Source: Pseudomonadota bacterium
GTDB taxonomy: Bacteria > Pseudomonadota > Alphaproteobacteria > Rhizobiales > Xanthobacteraceae
NCBI GenBank assembly: GCA_023417665.1
Contig: JAEZFA010000087.1
Location: 1 to 8,355 of the forward strand
Direction of reading: 5' to 3'
Length of the DNA: 8,355 bases
In this document: positions 1 to 6,447 of the stretch, in pieces
Layout of the letters: every line of letters begins with the position of its first letter
How positions within the stretch are numbered: position 1 is the first letter of the stretch
Notes under the pieces: generated by a model
Databases searched by the model: none
What the model was told of the DNA's origin: nothing
What the model saw: only the letters and a program-made list of their open reading frames with translations
Made by a program: the position numbers and the translations under genes

Positions 1-351
1 CGGCTTGAGCCGCCGCAGAAAGCCTTTGGCCGCGCGATCGAGCAGCTGCGCAAGGAACTGAAAGCGGGCGATGGCGACACCTTGCGCGCGATCGCGCTTC
101 GCAGCCTCGAGGAAGCAGGCGCGAAGATCGAGAACCCGGCGAAGGATACGCTGCAGCTTCTTGCGCAGGGCAAGGAGTTCCTGAAAGACAGAAAGCTCAG
201 CGACGCGCAGCTTGACGACCTTGCGCTTCTCGAGTCGGTTGCCTGGATCGAAGCGCAGGCACTGCGTTCGAAATCGCTCTCCGTCCTGATCGACGGGACG
301 ATCGAGGGAATTGCGATTGCGCGGGAAAAGAACTGCGTCTGCGCGTTCTAG
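1..351 (+). CDS. C-terminal part of an unrecognised helical protein (5' end outside window)
   Basis: I do not recognise this protein. The frame is open from the first base of the window to a TAG at 349-351, giving about 116 visible residues, so the true start lies to the left. An in-frame TTG at 82 is the first possible start codon but is probably internal, because the coding pattern (GC-rich third positions) continues unchanged upstream of it. The visible part is rich in Leu, Ala, Glu and Lys and reads as amphipathic helices, with no membrane span and no catalytic motif I can name. It ends in CVCAF, with two cysteines near the C-terminus. The gene converges on the acetyltransferase gene: its stop codon overlaps that gene's stop within the tetranucleotide CTAG (348-351), so there is no intergenic space. 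Coding status is fairly secure; function is unknown. Confidence 0.7.
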   Translation, partial: RLEPPQKAFGRAIEQLRKELKAGDGDTLRAIALRSLEEAGAKIENPAKDTLQLLAQGKEFLKDRKLSDAQLDDLALLESVAWIEAQALRSKSLSVLIDGTIEGIAIAREKNCVCAF

Positions 352-956
352 GCTTTCGGCGCAACGCGCGCGGGCATGGGGTCTTCCGATAGCCGCGCAT
401 AAAGCAAGTGATCCTGCCACTTGCCGGCAATCGACAGATACTGCCGCGCGGTGCCCTCGCGCGTGAAGTTCATCTTTTCCAGAAGCCGGATCGATGCGGC
501 GTTGGACGGCAGGCAAGCCGCCTCGATGCGCCGCAGCCGCAACATCGAATGCGCGAAGGGAACGAGTGCTGCAATCGCAGCACTCATGTAGCCTTTGCCG
601 GCGAAGGCTTCGCCCATCCAGTAGCCGAGGCTGCCGGCTTGCGCTGCCCCTCGCCGCAGATTGGTGAGCGTCGCACCGCCGACCATCACGTTGTCCTTGG
701 TGCGGAAAACGAGAAACGCGTAGCCGGACTCCTCCTGCAGATCGCGCTCATAGCGGCGGATGCGGCGGCGAAAGGCTGCGCGCGTAAGGTCGTCCTCCGG
801 CCAGACCGGCTCCCATGGCGCGAGAAAGCTGCGGCTCGCGCCGCGCAACGCCGACCATTCCTCGAAATCGGCCATGCGCGGCACGCGCAGAAAAACATGC
901 TCGCCGTCAATCGAGGGAACTGAACTGGTAAGACCGAGCGACTTGAAAAAAGCCAT
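348..956 (-). CDS. GNAT family N-acetyltransferase, RimJ/RimL-like
   Basis: A 202-residue protein of the acetyl-CoA-dependent GNAT fold. The N-terminal region (residues about 17-50) has the usual RimJ/RimL opening: a strand (VFLRVPRMAD) followed by a segment with APWEP. Motif A, which binds the acetyl-CoA pyrophosphate, is at 111-124 (GYWMGEAFAGKGYM, with the AGKGY turn). The typical C-terminal half motif PSNAASIRLLEKMNF is at 150-164, followed by Y173 and the end strand. Length and motif order fit ribosomal-protein-alanine acetyltransferases, but the substrate cannot be read from sequence and could be another protein N-terminus or a small molecule. The gene is 14 bp downstream of the M16 peptidase stop, so it is probably the last gene of the run. 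The ATG at 956 has only a weak upstream GGA. Its stop overlaps the convergent plus-strand stop. I leave the symbol empty because RimI, RimJ and RimL cannot be separated here. Confidence 0.88.
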   Translation of the reverse strand: MAFFKSLGLTSSVPSIDGEHVFLRVPRMADFEEWSALRGASRSFLAPWEPVWPEDDLTRAAFRRRIRRYERDLQEESGYAFLVFRTKDNVMVGGATLTNLRRGAAQAGSLGYWMGEAFAGKGYMSAAIAALVPFAHSMLRLRRIEAACLPSNAASIRLLEKMNFTREGTARQYLSIAGKWQDHLLYARLSEDPMPARVAPKA

Positions 957-970
957 GCGAACAGTCCGTT

Positions 971-2242
971 TCAGGCCGCCTTGCGTTGCAACGCCTCGGT
1001 AATCGCCCCTGCGCGCTCAAGGCCCGCGGCTTCGCCGACGCCGACGAAAGTCGGCCGGCCGCTTCCGACCAGCCTGCGGCCCGCGGCGCATACGGCTTCC
1101 AGCGTGATGGCGTCGATGTTGTGCTCGATCTCATCGAAGGGAATCGCGCGACCGAAGGCAAGCATGCGCCCGCCGAGTTGCTCCGCGCGGGCCGAGGCGC
1201 TTTCGAGCGCGCTCAGGAGCCCGACCTTCATCTGCGCTTTCGCCCGCTCGACTTCCGCGGACGTCGCCTTCTCCGCGGCTTCATGCAATTCGGAAATGAC
1301 GACGCGCATCAGTTCTTCCGCATCGGCATTGGCAGCACCCGCGGTCACGCCGAAAATTCCGGCGTCCTGATAGGACGAATGGAATGCCTGGATCGAATAG
1401 CAAAGCCCGCGGCGCTCGCGCACTTCCTGAAACAGCCGCGAAGAGCCGCCGCCACCGACCAGATTGACGAATGCCTGCACGGCGTAGCGCTCGGGCGCGT
1501 GATAGGAAATGCCTTCAAGACCGAGCACCAGATGGGTCTGCTCGAGTTCGCGATGGTGGATCTGCAGACCGCCGCGATAGCGCGCGGCGATTGCCGGCTC
1601 GGCCTTGCCCGCCGGAACGCCGGCAAGCCGGGTGGCGGCAGCGGCCAGCAACGCGTCATGATCCACCGCCCCCGCCGCAGCGACGATCATGCGGCCGCCG
1701 CGATAGCGCCGCGCCATATAGGCGCGGATTTTCTCCGGCGTGAAGGAGCGCACAGAATCGGGAGTGCCGAGAATGGGCCGGCCGATCGGCTGCTCGGGAA
1801 AGGCCGTCTCCTGAAACAGATCGAACACGAGATCGTCGGGATCGTCGGCGGCACCTCCGATCTCCTGCACGATGACGCTCTGCTCGCGCGCAAGTTCGGC
1901 CTGATCCAGCGTCGAATTGGTCAGAATGTCGGAGAGAATATCGAACGCGAGCGGCAGGTCCTTGCCGAGCAATCGCGCGTAATACGAGGTCACTTCGATA
2001 CCGGTCGCGGCGTTGAGTTCGCCGCCGACATTCTCGATCTCCTCGCTGATCTGAAGTGCGTTGCGTGTCGCCGTTCCCTTGAACGCCATGTGTTCCAGAA
2101 GGTGGGAAATGCCGTGCTCACCCTCGCCTTCGTAGCGGGCGCCGGCCGCGACCCAGATGCCGAGGGTCGCGGTCTTTACTTCCGGCATCGTATCGGTTGC
2201 GACGGTAACGCCGTTCGGAAGCTGATCAATACGCACGCTCAT
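971..2242 (-). CDS. M16 family zinc peptidase, mitochondrial-processing-peptidase beta-like
   Basis: A 423-residue pitrilysin/M16 metallopeptidase, the length of single-unit M16B enzymes. The inverted zinc motif HxxEH is intact as H47-L-L-E50-H51. E127 lies 76 residues after H51, the same spacing as the third zinc ligand of mitochondrial beta-MPP, so the enzyme is predicted active. The C-terminal half carries the conserved SSRLFQEVRERRGLCYS block (267-283), whose Arg/Tyr residues contact substrate in this family. A GGGG stretch (263-266) precedes it. There is no signal peptide or membrane span, so it is probably cytoplasmic. Alphaproteobacterial homologues are regarded as relatives of the MPP/bc1-core ancestor; the natural substrate is unknown and may be short peptides or presequence-like segments. 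The ATG is 4 bp after the thrC stop, and its AGGAG ribosome-binding site lies inside the thrC 3' end (spacing about 10), indicating co-transcription and probably coupled translation. Confidence 0.95.
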   Translation of the reverse strand: MSVRIDQLPNGVTVATDTMPEVKTATLGIWVAAGARYEGEGEHGISHLLEHMAFKGTATRNALQISEEIENVGGELNAATGIEVTSYYARLLGKDLPLAFDILSDILTNSTLDQAELAREQSVIVQEIGGAADDPDDLVFDLFQETAFPEQPIGRPILGTPDSVRSFTPEKIRAYMARRYRGGRMIVAAAGAVDHDALLAAAATRLAGVPAGKAEPAIAARYRGGLQIHHRELEQTHLVLGLEGISYHAPERYAVQAFVNLVGGGGSSRLFQEVRERRGLCYSIQAFHSSYQDAGIFGVTAGAANADAEELMRVVISELHEAAEKATSAEVERAKAQMKVGLLSALESASARAEQLGGRMLAFGRAIPFDEIEHNIDAITLEAVCAAGRRLVGSGRPTFVGVGEAAGLERAGAITEALQRKAA

Positions 2243-2246
2243 CCGG

Positions 2247-3656
2247 CTACTGCTCCTGCACGGCGCGGGCGTGCGAGAGCACGAAATCCGCGACGGCCTT
2301 TGCGTCGTTCGGCAGCGCCGTCACGCGCGCCTTGCGGCTCATGAGATCCGAGAAGGCATCGGGCAGTTGCGGGTTCACACCGCAGGCTTCCGCGACGGCT
2401 TCGGGAAACTTCGCGGGATGCGCAGTACCGAGCACCACCAGCGGTGATTGCTGCTTCGCCGCGCCGAGCTTGCGCGCGACCGAAACGCCGACCGCGGTGT
2501 GCGGATCGAGCACATAGCCGCTCTCGCGATAGACGTCGCGAATGGCAGCGCTCGTTTCCGCCTCATCGGCGCGGGACGCGGAGAAGAGTTCACGCATGTG
2601 GCCGAGCGCGCTTTCACGCAAACTGAAACTTCCGCCGGTCGCGAGATCGCGCATGGCATCGCGCACGGCTTGCGGATCGCGCCCGCTGGCGTCGAACAGG
2701 AGCCGCTCGAAATTGGAGGAAACCTGAATGTCCATCGCGGGCGAGGATGTCGCGACCACGCCGCGCACTTCGTAACGGCCGCTTTCCAGCGTGCGCGCGA
2801 GAATGTCGTTCACGTTGGTCGCAACGATCAGCCGCTCGATCGGCAGGCCCATCTTTGCCGCGACATAGCCGGCGAAGACATCGCCGAAGTTTCCGGTCGG
2901 GACCGCAAAGGTGATTTTCCGTTCCGGCGCACCGAGTGCGGCGGCGGCGGTGAAATAATAGACGATCTGCGCGATGATACGAGCCCAGTTGATCGAGTTC
3001 ACGGCGGAGAGCTTCACGCGATCACGGAACGCGTGATCGTTGAACAGCGCCTTCACGATCGCCTGGCAGTCGTCGAAATTGCCGTCGATCGCAAGCACGT
3101 TCACGTTCGGCTCGGCGACCGCCGTCATCATGCGTTCCTGCACCGCAGATACGCGGCCTTTCGGAAACATGAAGATCAGGTCGATGCGCTCGCGCCCTCG
3201 AAACGCCTCGGTCGCCGCACCCCCGGTATCGCCCGAGGTCGCGCCGACGATGGTGCAGCGTTCGTTGCGCGCGGCCAGTACATAATCCATCAGCCGCGCG
3301 ATCAGTTGCATCGCGACATCCTTGAAGGCGAGCGTCGGGCCGTGGAACAGCTCGAGTATATATTCGCCGGAGGCGAGCCGGTGCAGCGGCGTCACGTCCT
3401 TGTGCATGAAGGTCGCGTAGGCTTCCTCGATCATGCGCTTCAGGTCGCGCTCGGGAATGTCGTCGCCGACGAAGGGCTGCACCACGCGCAACGCGACCTC
3501 GGCATAGCTCTTTCCGCGAAAGCCCGCGATCTCTTCGCGCGAAAGCTGCGGCCAGGAAACAGGCACATAAAGCCCGCCGTCGCGTGCCAGGCCTTCGATC
3601 AGCACTTCGTTAAAAGAGGCGGTTTTGGCCTCGCCGCGGGTCGAGACGTATTGCAA
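2247..3656 (-). CDS. thrC: Threonine synthase (PLP-dependent), probable TTG start
   Basis: Converts O-phospho-L-homoserine and water to L-threonine and phosphate, the last step of threonine synthesis, in the cytoplasm. Counting from the TTG at 3656 (469 aa), the opening QYVSTRGE and the following GLARDGGLYVP are the standard bacterial ThrC N-terminus. The PLP Schiff-base lysine is K112 in GPTLAFKD. The phosphate-binding loop GATSGDTGGAA is at 138-148, and PTGNFGD at 253-259 is the second family signature. Length is normal and all key residues are present. Start choice: the frame runs further upstream, but that part lies in the surf1 3' end and does not look like ThrC. AAGGA at 3666-3670 stands 9 nt before the TTG; the adjacent CTG (3659) at 6 nt is an alternative. 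There is no ATG near the homologous N-terminus. The gene begins 31 bp after the surf1 stop. It is functionally unrelated to oxidase assembly but in the same transcriptional run. Confidence 0.95.
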   Translation of the reverse strand: MQYVSTRGEAKTASFNEVLIEGLARDGGLYVPVSWPQLSREEIAGFRGKSYAEVALRVVQPFVGDDIPERDLKRMIEEAYATFMHKDVTPLHRLASGEYILELFHGPTLAFKDVAMQLIARLMDYVLAARNERCTIVGATSGDTGGAATEAFRGRERIDLIFMFPKGRVSAVQERMMTAVAEPNVNVLAIDGNFDDCQAIVKALFNDHAFRDRVKLSAVNSINWARIIAQIVYYFTAAAALGAPERKITFAVPTGNFGDVFAGYVAAKMGLPIERLIVATNVNDILARTLESGRYEVRGVVATSSPAMDIQVSSNFERLLFDASGRDPQAVRDAMRDLATGGSFSLRESALGHMRELFSASRADEAETSAAIRDVYRESGYVLDPHTAVGVSVARKLGAAKQQSPLVVLGTAHPAKFPEAVAEACGVNPQLPDAFSDLMSRKARVTALPNDAKAVADFVLSHARAVQEQ

Positions 3657-3665
3657 CAGCCGGGT

Positions 3666-3670
3666 TCCTT
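3666..3670 (-). promoter_or_regulatory. Ribosome-binding site fixing the non-ATG start of thrC
   Basis: AAGGA, inside AAAAGGA, on the minus strand between the surf1 stop and the thrC coding region. It lies 9 nt before the TTG at 3656 and 6 nt before the CTG at 3659, and there is no ATG at a suitable distance. It is the main reason for placing the thrC start at a rare initiation codon. Confidence 0.6.
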
Positions 3671-3687
3671 TTGAATGGCGGCGCACC

Positions 3688-4464
3688 CTATTGGGGGCTG
3701 CCAGCCGACGCAAGTTTCAGCCGCTGCCACGCAAATGCGCTGAACACGCCGACCAGCGTACAGGCCAGCCCATACCAGGTCAGCGCATAACCGAGGTGAT
3801 TGTTCGTGAAGCTGAGCTTGGTTTCGTTCGGCTGCGGCAGGTCGCCGGCGCGATAAGACCCGGTCGCATCGAGCATCAGCGGAAGCACGTTCTTCAGGCC
3901 GAAGGCGCGTTCGATCTCGGCGGGCTTGCGGCTGTACCACGCGCCGTGCGCGGGATCGTTTGCCGGCGTGAAATAGTTGGTCTGCTCGGGCAGCCGCAGC
4001 AGTCCGGTCACGCGCACCTCGCCCTGCGGCTGCGCTTCCGGACGCGTCGAGGGATCCTTTTTCTCAAGCGGGACGAAGCCGCGGTTGACGATGACGATAC
4101 TGCCGTCATTGCGGACGAGCGGCGTCAGGACCCAGTAGCCCGCGCCGGAATATTGGCCCTTCGCCTCCGCAAGCGAGGTATAGACCTGCACCTCATACTG
4201 ATGGAGATAGCGCCCGCTCGCGGTATAGGGGCGATATTCTTCGGCATGAAGGTCGAGCGAAAGCGTCTCCGGCATTGCCGGAAGCAATTGCGGCGTTTCC
4301 TTCACCCGCGCGGAAACCGTTGCGATCAGATTTTCCTTCCAGGCGAGCCGCTGCATCTGCCAGGTGCCGAGCGAGATCAGCACGGCAAGTGCGACAAGCG
4401 AGAGTACGCCGGGCAGGATCAATCCGCGCAAGACCTGCGCACGCGTGACGTGCGCAGCGCTCAC
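3688..4464 (-). CDS. surf1: SURF1 family cytochrome c oxidase assembly protein
   Basis: A 258-residue protein with the Surf1 layout. A first membrane helix at about 14-34 runs straight into the conserved LGTWQMQRLAWKENLI. A periplasmic domain follows with GYWVLTPL (109-116) and VIVNRGFVP (124-132). A second helix at about 224-246 is preceded by NNHLGYALTWYG, where H223 corresponds to the histidine linked to heme a binding in Paracoccus Surf1. The family binds heme A and helps place it in subunit I of aa3-type oxidase; loss lowers oxidase assembly rather than abolishing it. The start is GTG at 4464, which shares bases with the TGA stop of the DUF983 gene (GTGA), so translation is probably coupled. 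Upstream only a weak GGA is seen, which fits coupling. Neighbouring subunit and chaperone genes support the role. Confidence 0.95.
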   Translation of the reverse strand: MSAAHVTRAQVLRGLILPGVLSLVALAVLISLGTWQMQRLAWKENLIATVSARVKETPQLLPAMPETLSLDLHAEEYRPYTASGRYLHQYEVQVYTSLAEAKGQYSGAGYWVLTPLVRNDGSIVIVNRGFVPLEKKDPSTRPEAQPQGEVRVTGLLRLPEQTNYFTPANDPAHGAWYSRKPAEIERAFGLKNVLPLMLDATGSYRAGDLPQPNETKLSFTNNHLGYALTWYGLACTLVGVFSAFAWQRLKLASAGSPQ

Positions 4465-4847
4465 TTGCGTTCGATCCGCGCTTCAGCGGCCTTGTGATAG
4501 AATTGCAGCGCGATCAGGAGCGACTTCAGGACGCGAAGCGGAAGCAGGGTCGAAAGCAGCACCGCCGGAATGCCGACGGCGGCATGCACCCAGTAAGAAG
4601 GCTGCCAGACGAGTTCGACGATCAGCACCGCGACCACCGCGATCAACACGCCGAACAGAATGACGAAAACCGCCGGGCCGTCGCCGGAATCGGCGAAAGA
4701 ATAGTCGAGCCCGCATTTCTCGCAGGACGGACGCAGCGCAAGATAGCCGGCGAAGAGCTTTCCTTCGCCGCAGCGCGGGCAAGAACAAGTCAGTCCCGCC
4801 TTGAAAGGTGAGACTGACAATTCGTTCTGTCCGGCGGAGGAATTCAT
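4461..4847 (-). CDS. DUF983 zinc-ribbon membrane protein
   Basis: A 128-residue protein of the uncharacterised DUF983 family. The N-terminal soluble part carries a zinc-ribbon-like set of cysteines: C23-P-R-C26-G and C42-E-K-C45-G, plus an extra C21 just before the first pair. Two hydrophobic helices follow at about 57-80 and 86-107, then a basic tail ending in RIERK. The expected topology is a metal-binding cytoplasmic N-terminus anchored by a hairpin of two spans, but this is inferred. Family members are repeatedly found next to ctaE and surf1 in alphaproteobacteria, which suggests, without proof, a part in oxidase assembly. The start is well supported: GGAAGG about 5 nt before the ATG. It lies 30 bp after the ctaE stop and overlaps the surf1 start by 4 bp (GTGA). 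Confidence 0.88.
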   Translation of the reverse strand: MNSSAGQNELSVSPFKAGLTCSCPRCGEGKLFAGYLALRPSCEKCGLDYSFADSGDGPAVFVILFGVLIAVVAVLIVELVWQPSYWVHAAVGIPAVLLSTLLPLRVLKSLLIALQFYHKAAEARIERK

Positions 4848-4877
4848 TTCCGCCTTCCCTATTTCAGGATTGCGGCG

Positions 4878-5726
4878 TTAGTGCGCGAGCGGCGTGCCCG
4901 CACCCCAGACGTAAATCCAGACGAACAGGAACAGCCACACCACGTCGACGAAGTGCCAGTACCAGGCGGCCGCTTCGAAGCCGAAGTGATGTTCCGGCGT
5001 GAAGTGACCGAGATAGAGGCGATAGAGGCAGACGGCGAGGAAGATCGTGCCGATCAGCACATGCACGCCGTGGAAGCCGGTCGCCATGAAGAAGGTCGCG
5101 CCGTAGATGTGCCCGCCGAAGGTGAAGCCGGCATGCATGTATTCGTAGACCTGCACGCAGGAGAACAATGCGCCGAGCGCGACCGTAAGCCAGAGCGCCT
5201 GCTTGGCAGCCTTGCGGTCGCCTTCGAGGATCGCGTGATGCGCCCAGGTCACCGTGGTGCCGGAGGTGAGCAGGATCAGCGTATTCAGGAGCGGCAGGTG
5301 CCAGGGGTCGAAGGTGCCCTTGAACGCGTCCGCCGGGATCGGCGGCCAGACGCCGCCGAGCAATTCCTTGCGCATGTACTGATGCACTTCGCCCGGGAAG
5401 AACGCGGCGTCGAAATAGGCCCAGAACCAGGCCACGAAGAACATCACCTCGGAGGCGATGAACAGGATCATGCCGTAGCGCAGGTGAAGCTGCACGACCT
5501 TGGTGTGATGGCCGGTCTGCGCTTCGTCGATGATGTCGCGCCACCAGACGATCATCACATAGATGACGCCGAGGAAGCCCGCGATGGTGACCAGCGAAGT
5601 GCCGCCACGCATCCAGATCACCGCGCCGATCGTCAGCACGAGCCCGAAGAAGGCGCCGAGAATCGGCCACGGACTCGGATTGACCAGGTGATAGTCGTGA
5701 TGGGGTTTCGCGTGCGCGTCGGCCAT
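4878..5726 (-). CDS. ctaE: Cytochrome c oxidase subunit III
   Basis: Subunit III of the aa3-type oxidase, an integral membrane protein that stabilises the proton-uptake function of subunit I and binds lipids; it has no redox centre. The protein has 282 residues, with hydrophobic stretches consistent with seven helices. Family blocks are clear: HDYHLVNPSPWPILGA near the N-terminus, SEVMFFVAWFWAYF at 92-105, GFHGVHVLIG at 217-226, and the hallmark HHFGFEAAAWYWHFVDVVWL at 246-265. Start choice: the frame can be extended to a GTG at 5741, but the ribosome-binding site GGAGAG lies inside that extension, 7 nt before the ATG at 5726. The ATG also gives the usual N-terminus MADAHAKPHHDYH. A perfect hairpin ends 2 nt before this ribosome-binding site, so expression of ctaE may be tuned separately from the genes upstream. 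Confidence 0.98.
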   Translation of the reverse strand: MADAHAKPHHDYHLVNPSPWPILGAFFGLVLTIGAVIWMRGGTSLVTIAGFLGVIYVMIVWWRDIIDEAQTGHHTKVVQLHLRYGMILFIASEVMFFVAWFWAYFDAAFFPGEVHQYMRKELLGGVWPPIPADAFKGTFDPWHLPLLNTLILLTSGTTVTWAHHAILEGDRKAAKQALWLTVALGALFSCVQVYEYMHAGFTFGGHIYGATFFMATGFHGVHVLIGTIFLAVCLYRLYLGHFTPEHHFGFEAAAWYWHFVDVVWLFLFVWIYVWGAGTPLAH

Positions 5727-5733
5727 TTTCGTT

Positions 5734-5739
5734 CTCTCC
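5734..5739 (-). promoter_or_regulatory. Ribosome-binding site of ctaE, deciding its start
   Basis: GGAGAG on the minus strand, 7 nt before the ATG at 5726. It excludes the longer GTG reading at 5741 as the main start. It sits 2 nt downstream of the 5742-5767 hairpin, so folding of that stem could affect ribosome access. Confidence 0.75.
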
Positions 5740-5741
5740 AC

Positions 5742-5767
5742 TCGATGCCGGATTGCCCCGGCATCGA
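5742..5767 (-). repeat. Perfect 10-bp hairpin in the ctaG-ctaE spacer
   Basis: Minus-strand arms TCGATGCCGG and CCGGCATCGA pair perfectly around a 6-nt loop (GGCAAT). No run of T follows on the minus strand, so it is not a standard intrinsic terminator. It more likely acts as an mRNA processing or stability element, or as a control of ctaE translation. Its arms match 8 of 10 positions with the hairpin after ctaD (7692-7717), and the stem and loop lengths are the same. Confidence 0.65.
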
Positions 5768-5856
5768 CGATTCTAAAGTCCAGGTCGGCTTCGGGCCGGC
5801 ATTTATTCGTTTCTATCAGCGCCCCGCGGGAAGCCGCAAGGCAAGGTGGTCAGCTC

Positions 5857-6447
5857 TTACTGTGTCGTCCCGGTCTTGGGCGCCGCCGCAACGGGCTTGG
5901 GCTTTTCGACCGGAAAGAAGGTGTAGGACAGCGTAATGGTCTGGATGTGCCGCGCGTCGGCATCGTCCTCGATCTCGGGACGCACGAAAAATGCGACCGG
6001 CATCGGCATCTTTTCGCCTGCGGCGAGCTTCTGCTCGGTGAAGCAGAAGCACTGCATCTTCGCGAAATAGAGCCCGGCCTGCGGCGGCGAGACGTTATAG
6101 GTAGCGGTTCCCGCGGTTTCCTGCTGCGCGAGGTTGGTCGCAAAATAATGCACCAGCGCCGTCTCGCCGATATTGACCTCGATCTCGCGGACCTCCGGCT
6201 TGAATTCCCAGGGCACGCCGGCGACGTTGGCGTCGAAGCGGATGCGAATTTTGCGCGCAAGCTTCTTCTCGGGCGCCGTCGTCGCGACCTGGGTTACGCC
6301 GCCGAACCCGGTCGTGCGGCAGAACCAGTCGTAAAACGGCACGGCAGCGAAGGACGCGCCGACCATGAAGGCGACGAAAACCGTGAGCGAGATCGCAACA
6401 TTGCGATGGCTGCGCGAGAGCGCGGCTTTGTCGGGCGCGCCGCTCAT
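5857..6447 (-). CDS. ctaG: Cytochrome c oxidase assembly protein CtaG (Cox11 family)
   Basis: Copper chaperone that delivers copper to the CuB centre of subunit I. The protein has 196 residues. A single membrane helix at about 18-37 is followed by PFYDWFCRTTGFGG, whose C43 is the conserved juxtamembrane cysteine of Cox11. The periplasmic beta domain carries the copper-binding motif C133-F-C135-F within the Cox11 signature around KMQCFCFTEQ (130-139), followed by MPVAFFVRPE. The N-terminus is short and cytoplasmic, with the N-in, domain-out topology usual for the family. The C-terminal tail is Pro/Ala/Lys-rich and low in complexity. The start ATG overlaps the stop of the upstream small gene (ATGA, 6444-6447), a coupling arrangement. 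This is the Cox11-type CtaG, not the unrelated Bacillus CtaG, as the CFCF motif shows. ctaE follows after 130 bp. Confidence 0.97.
   Translation of the reverse strand: MSGAPDKAALSRSHRNVAISLTVFVAFMVGASFAAVPFYDWFCRTTGFGGVTQVATTAPEKKLARKIRIRFDANVAGVPWEFKPEVREIEVNIGETALVHYFATNLAQQETAGTATYNVSPPQAGLYFAKMQCFCFTEQKLAAGEKMPMPVAFFVRPEIEDDADARHIQTITLSYTFFPVEKPKPVAAAPKTGTTQ

Noticed and set aside
335..351. Cysteine-rich C-terminus CVCAF resembling a prenylation box
   Set aside because: A CaaX box needs cysteine at the fourth position from the end; here that residue is Val, and protein prenylation is not expected in bacteria.
986..2344. Long plus-strand open frame (452 codons) opposite the M16 peptidase gene
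   Set aside because: It mirrors the real gene codon by codon, as is common in GC-rich DNA. Its product is Arg/His/Asp-rich with no domain, while the minus-strand product has intact catalytic motifs.
2448..3674. Long plus-strand open frame (408 codons) opposite thrC
   Set aside because: Shadow of thrC; low-complexity Arg/His/Glu composition and no recognisable domain.
4269..4283. Short palindrome TCCGGC-ATT-GCCGGA inside surf1
   Set aside because: Only 6-bp arms, wholly within well-conserved coding sequence, and GC-rich inverted repeats of this size are common here.
5727..5741. N-terminal extension of ctaE from the GTG at 5741
   Set aside because: The ribosome-binding site GGAGAG is inside this extension, and the ATG at 5726 gives the normal family N-terminus.
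5773..5802. Nine-codon minus-strand frame starting ATG-CCG in the ctaG-ctaE spacer, a possible leader peptide
   Set aside because: No ribosome-binding site and no run of regulatory codons; expected by chance in a spacer of this size.
4881..5936. Long plus-strand open frame (351 codons) opposite ctaE and running into the ctaG gene
   Set aside because: Shadow frame. It crosses the ctaG-ctaE spacer and has no membrane or domain pattern, whereas ctaE is certain.
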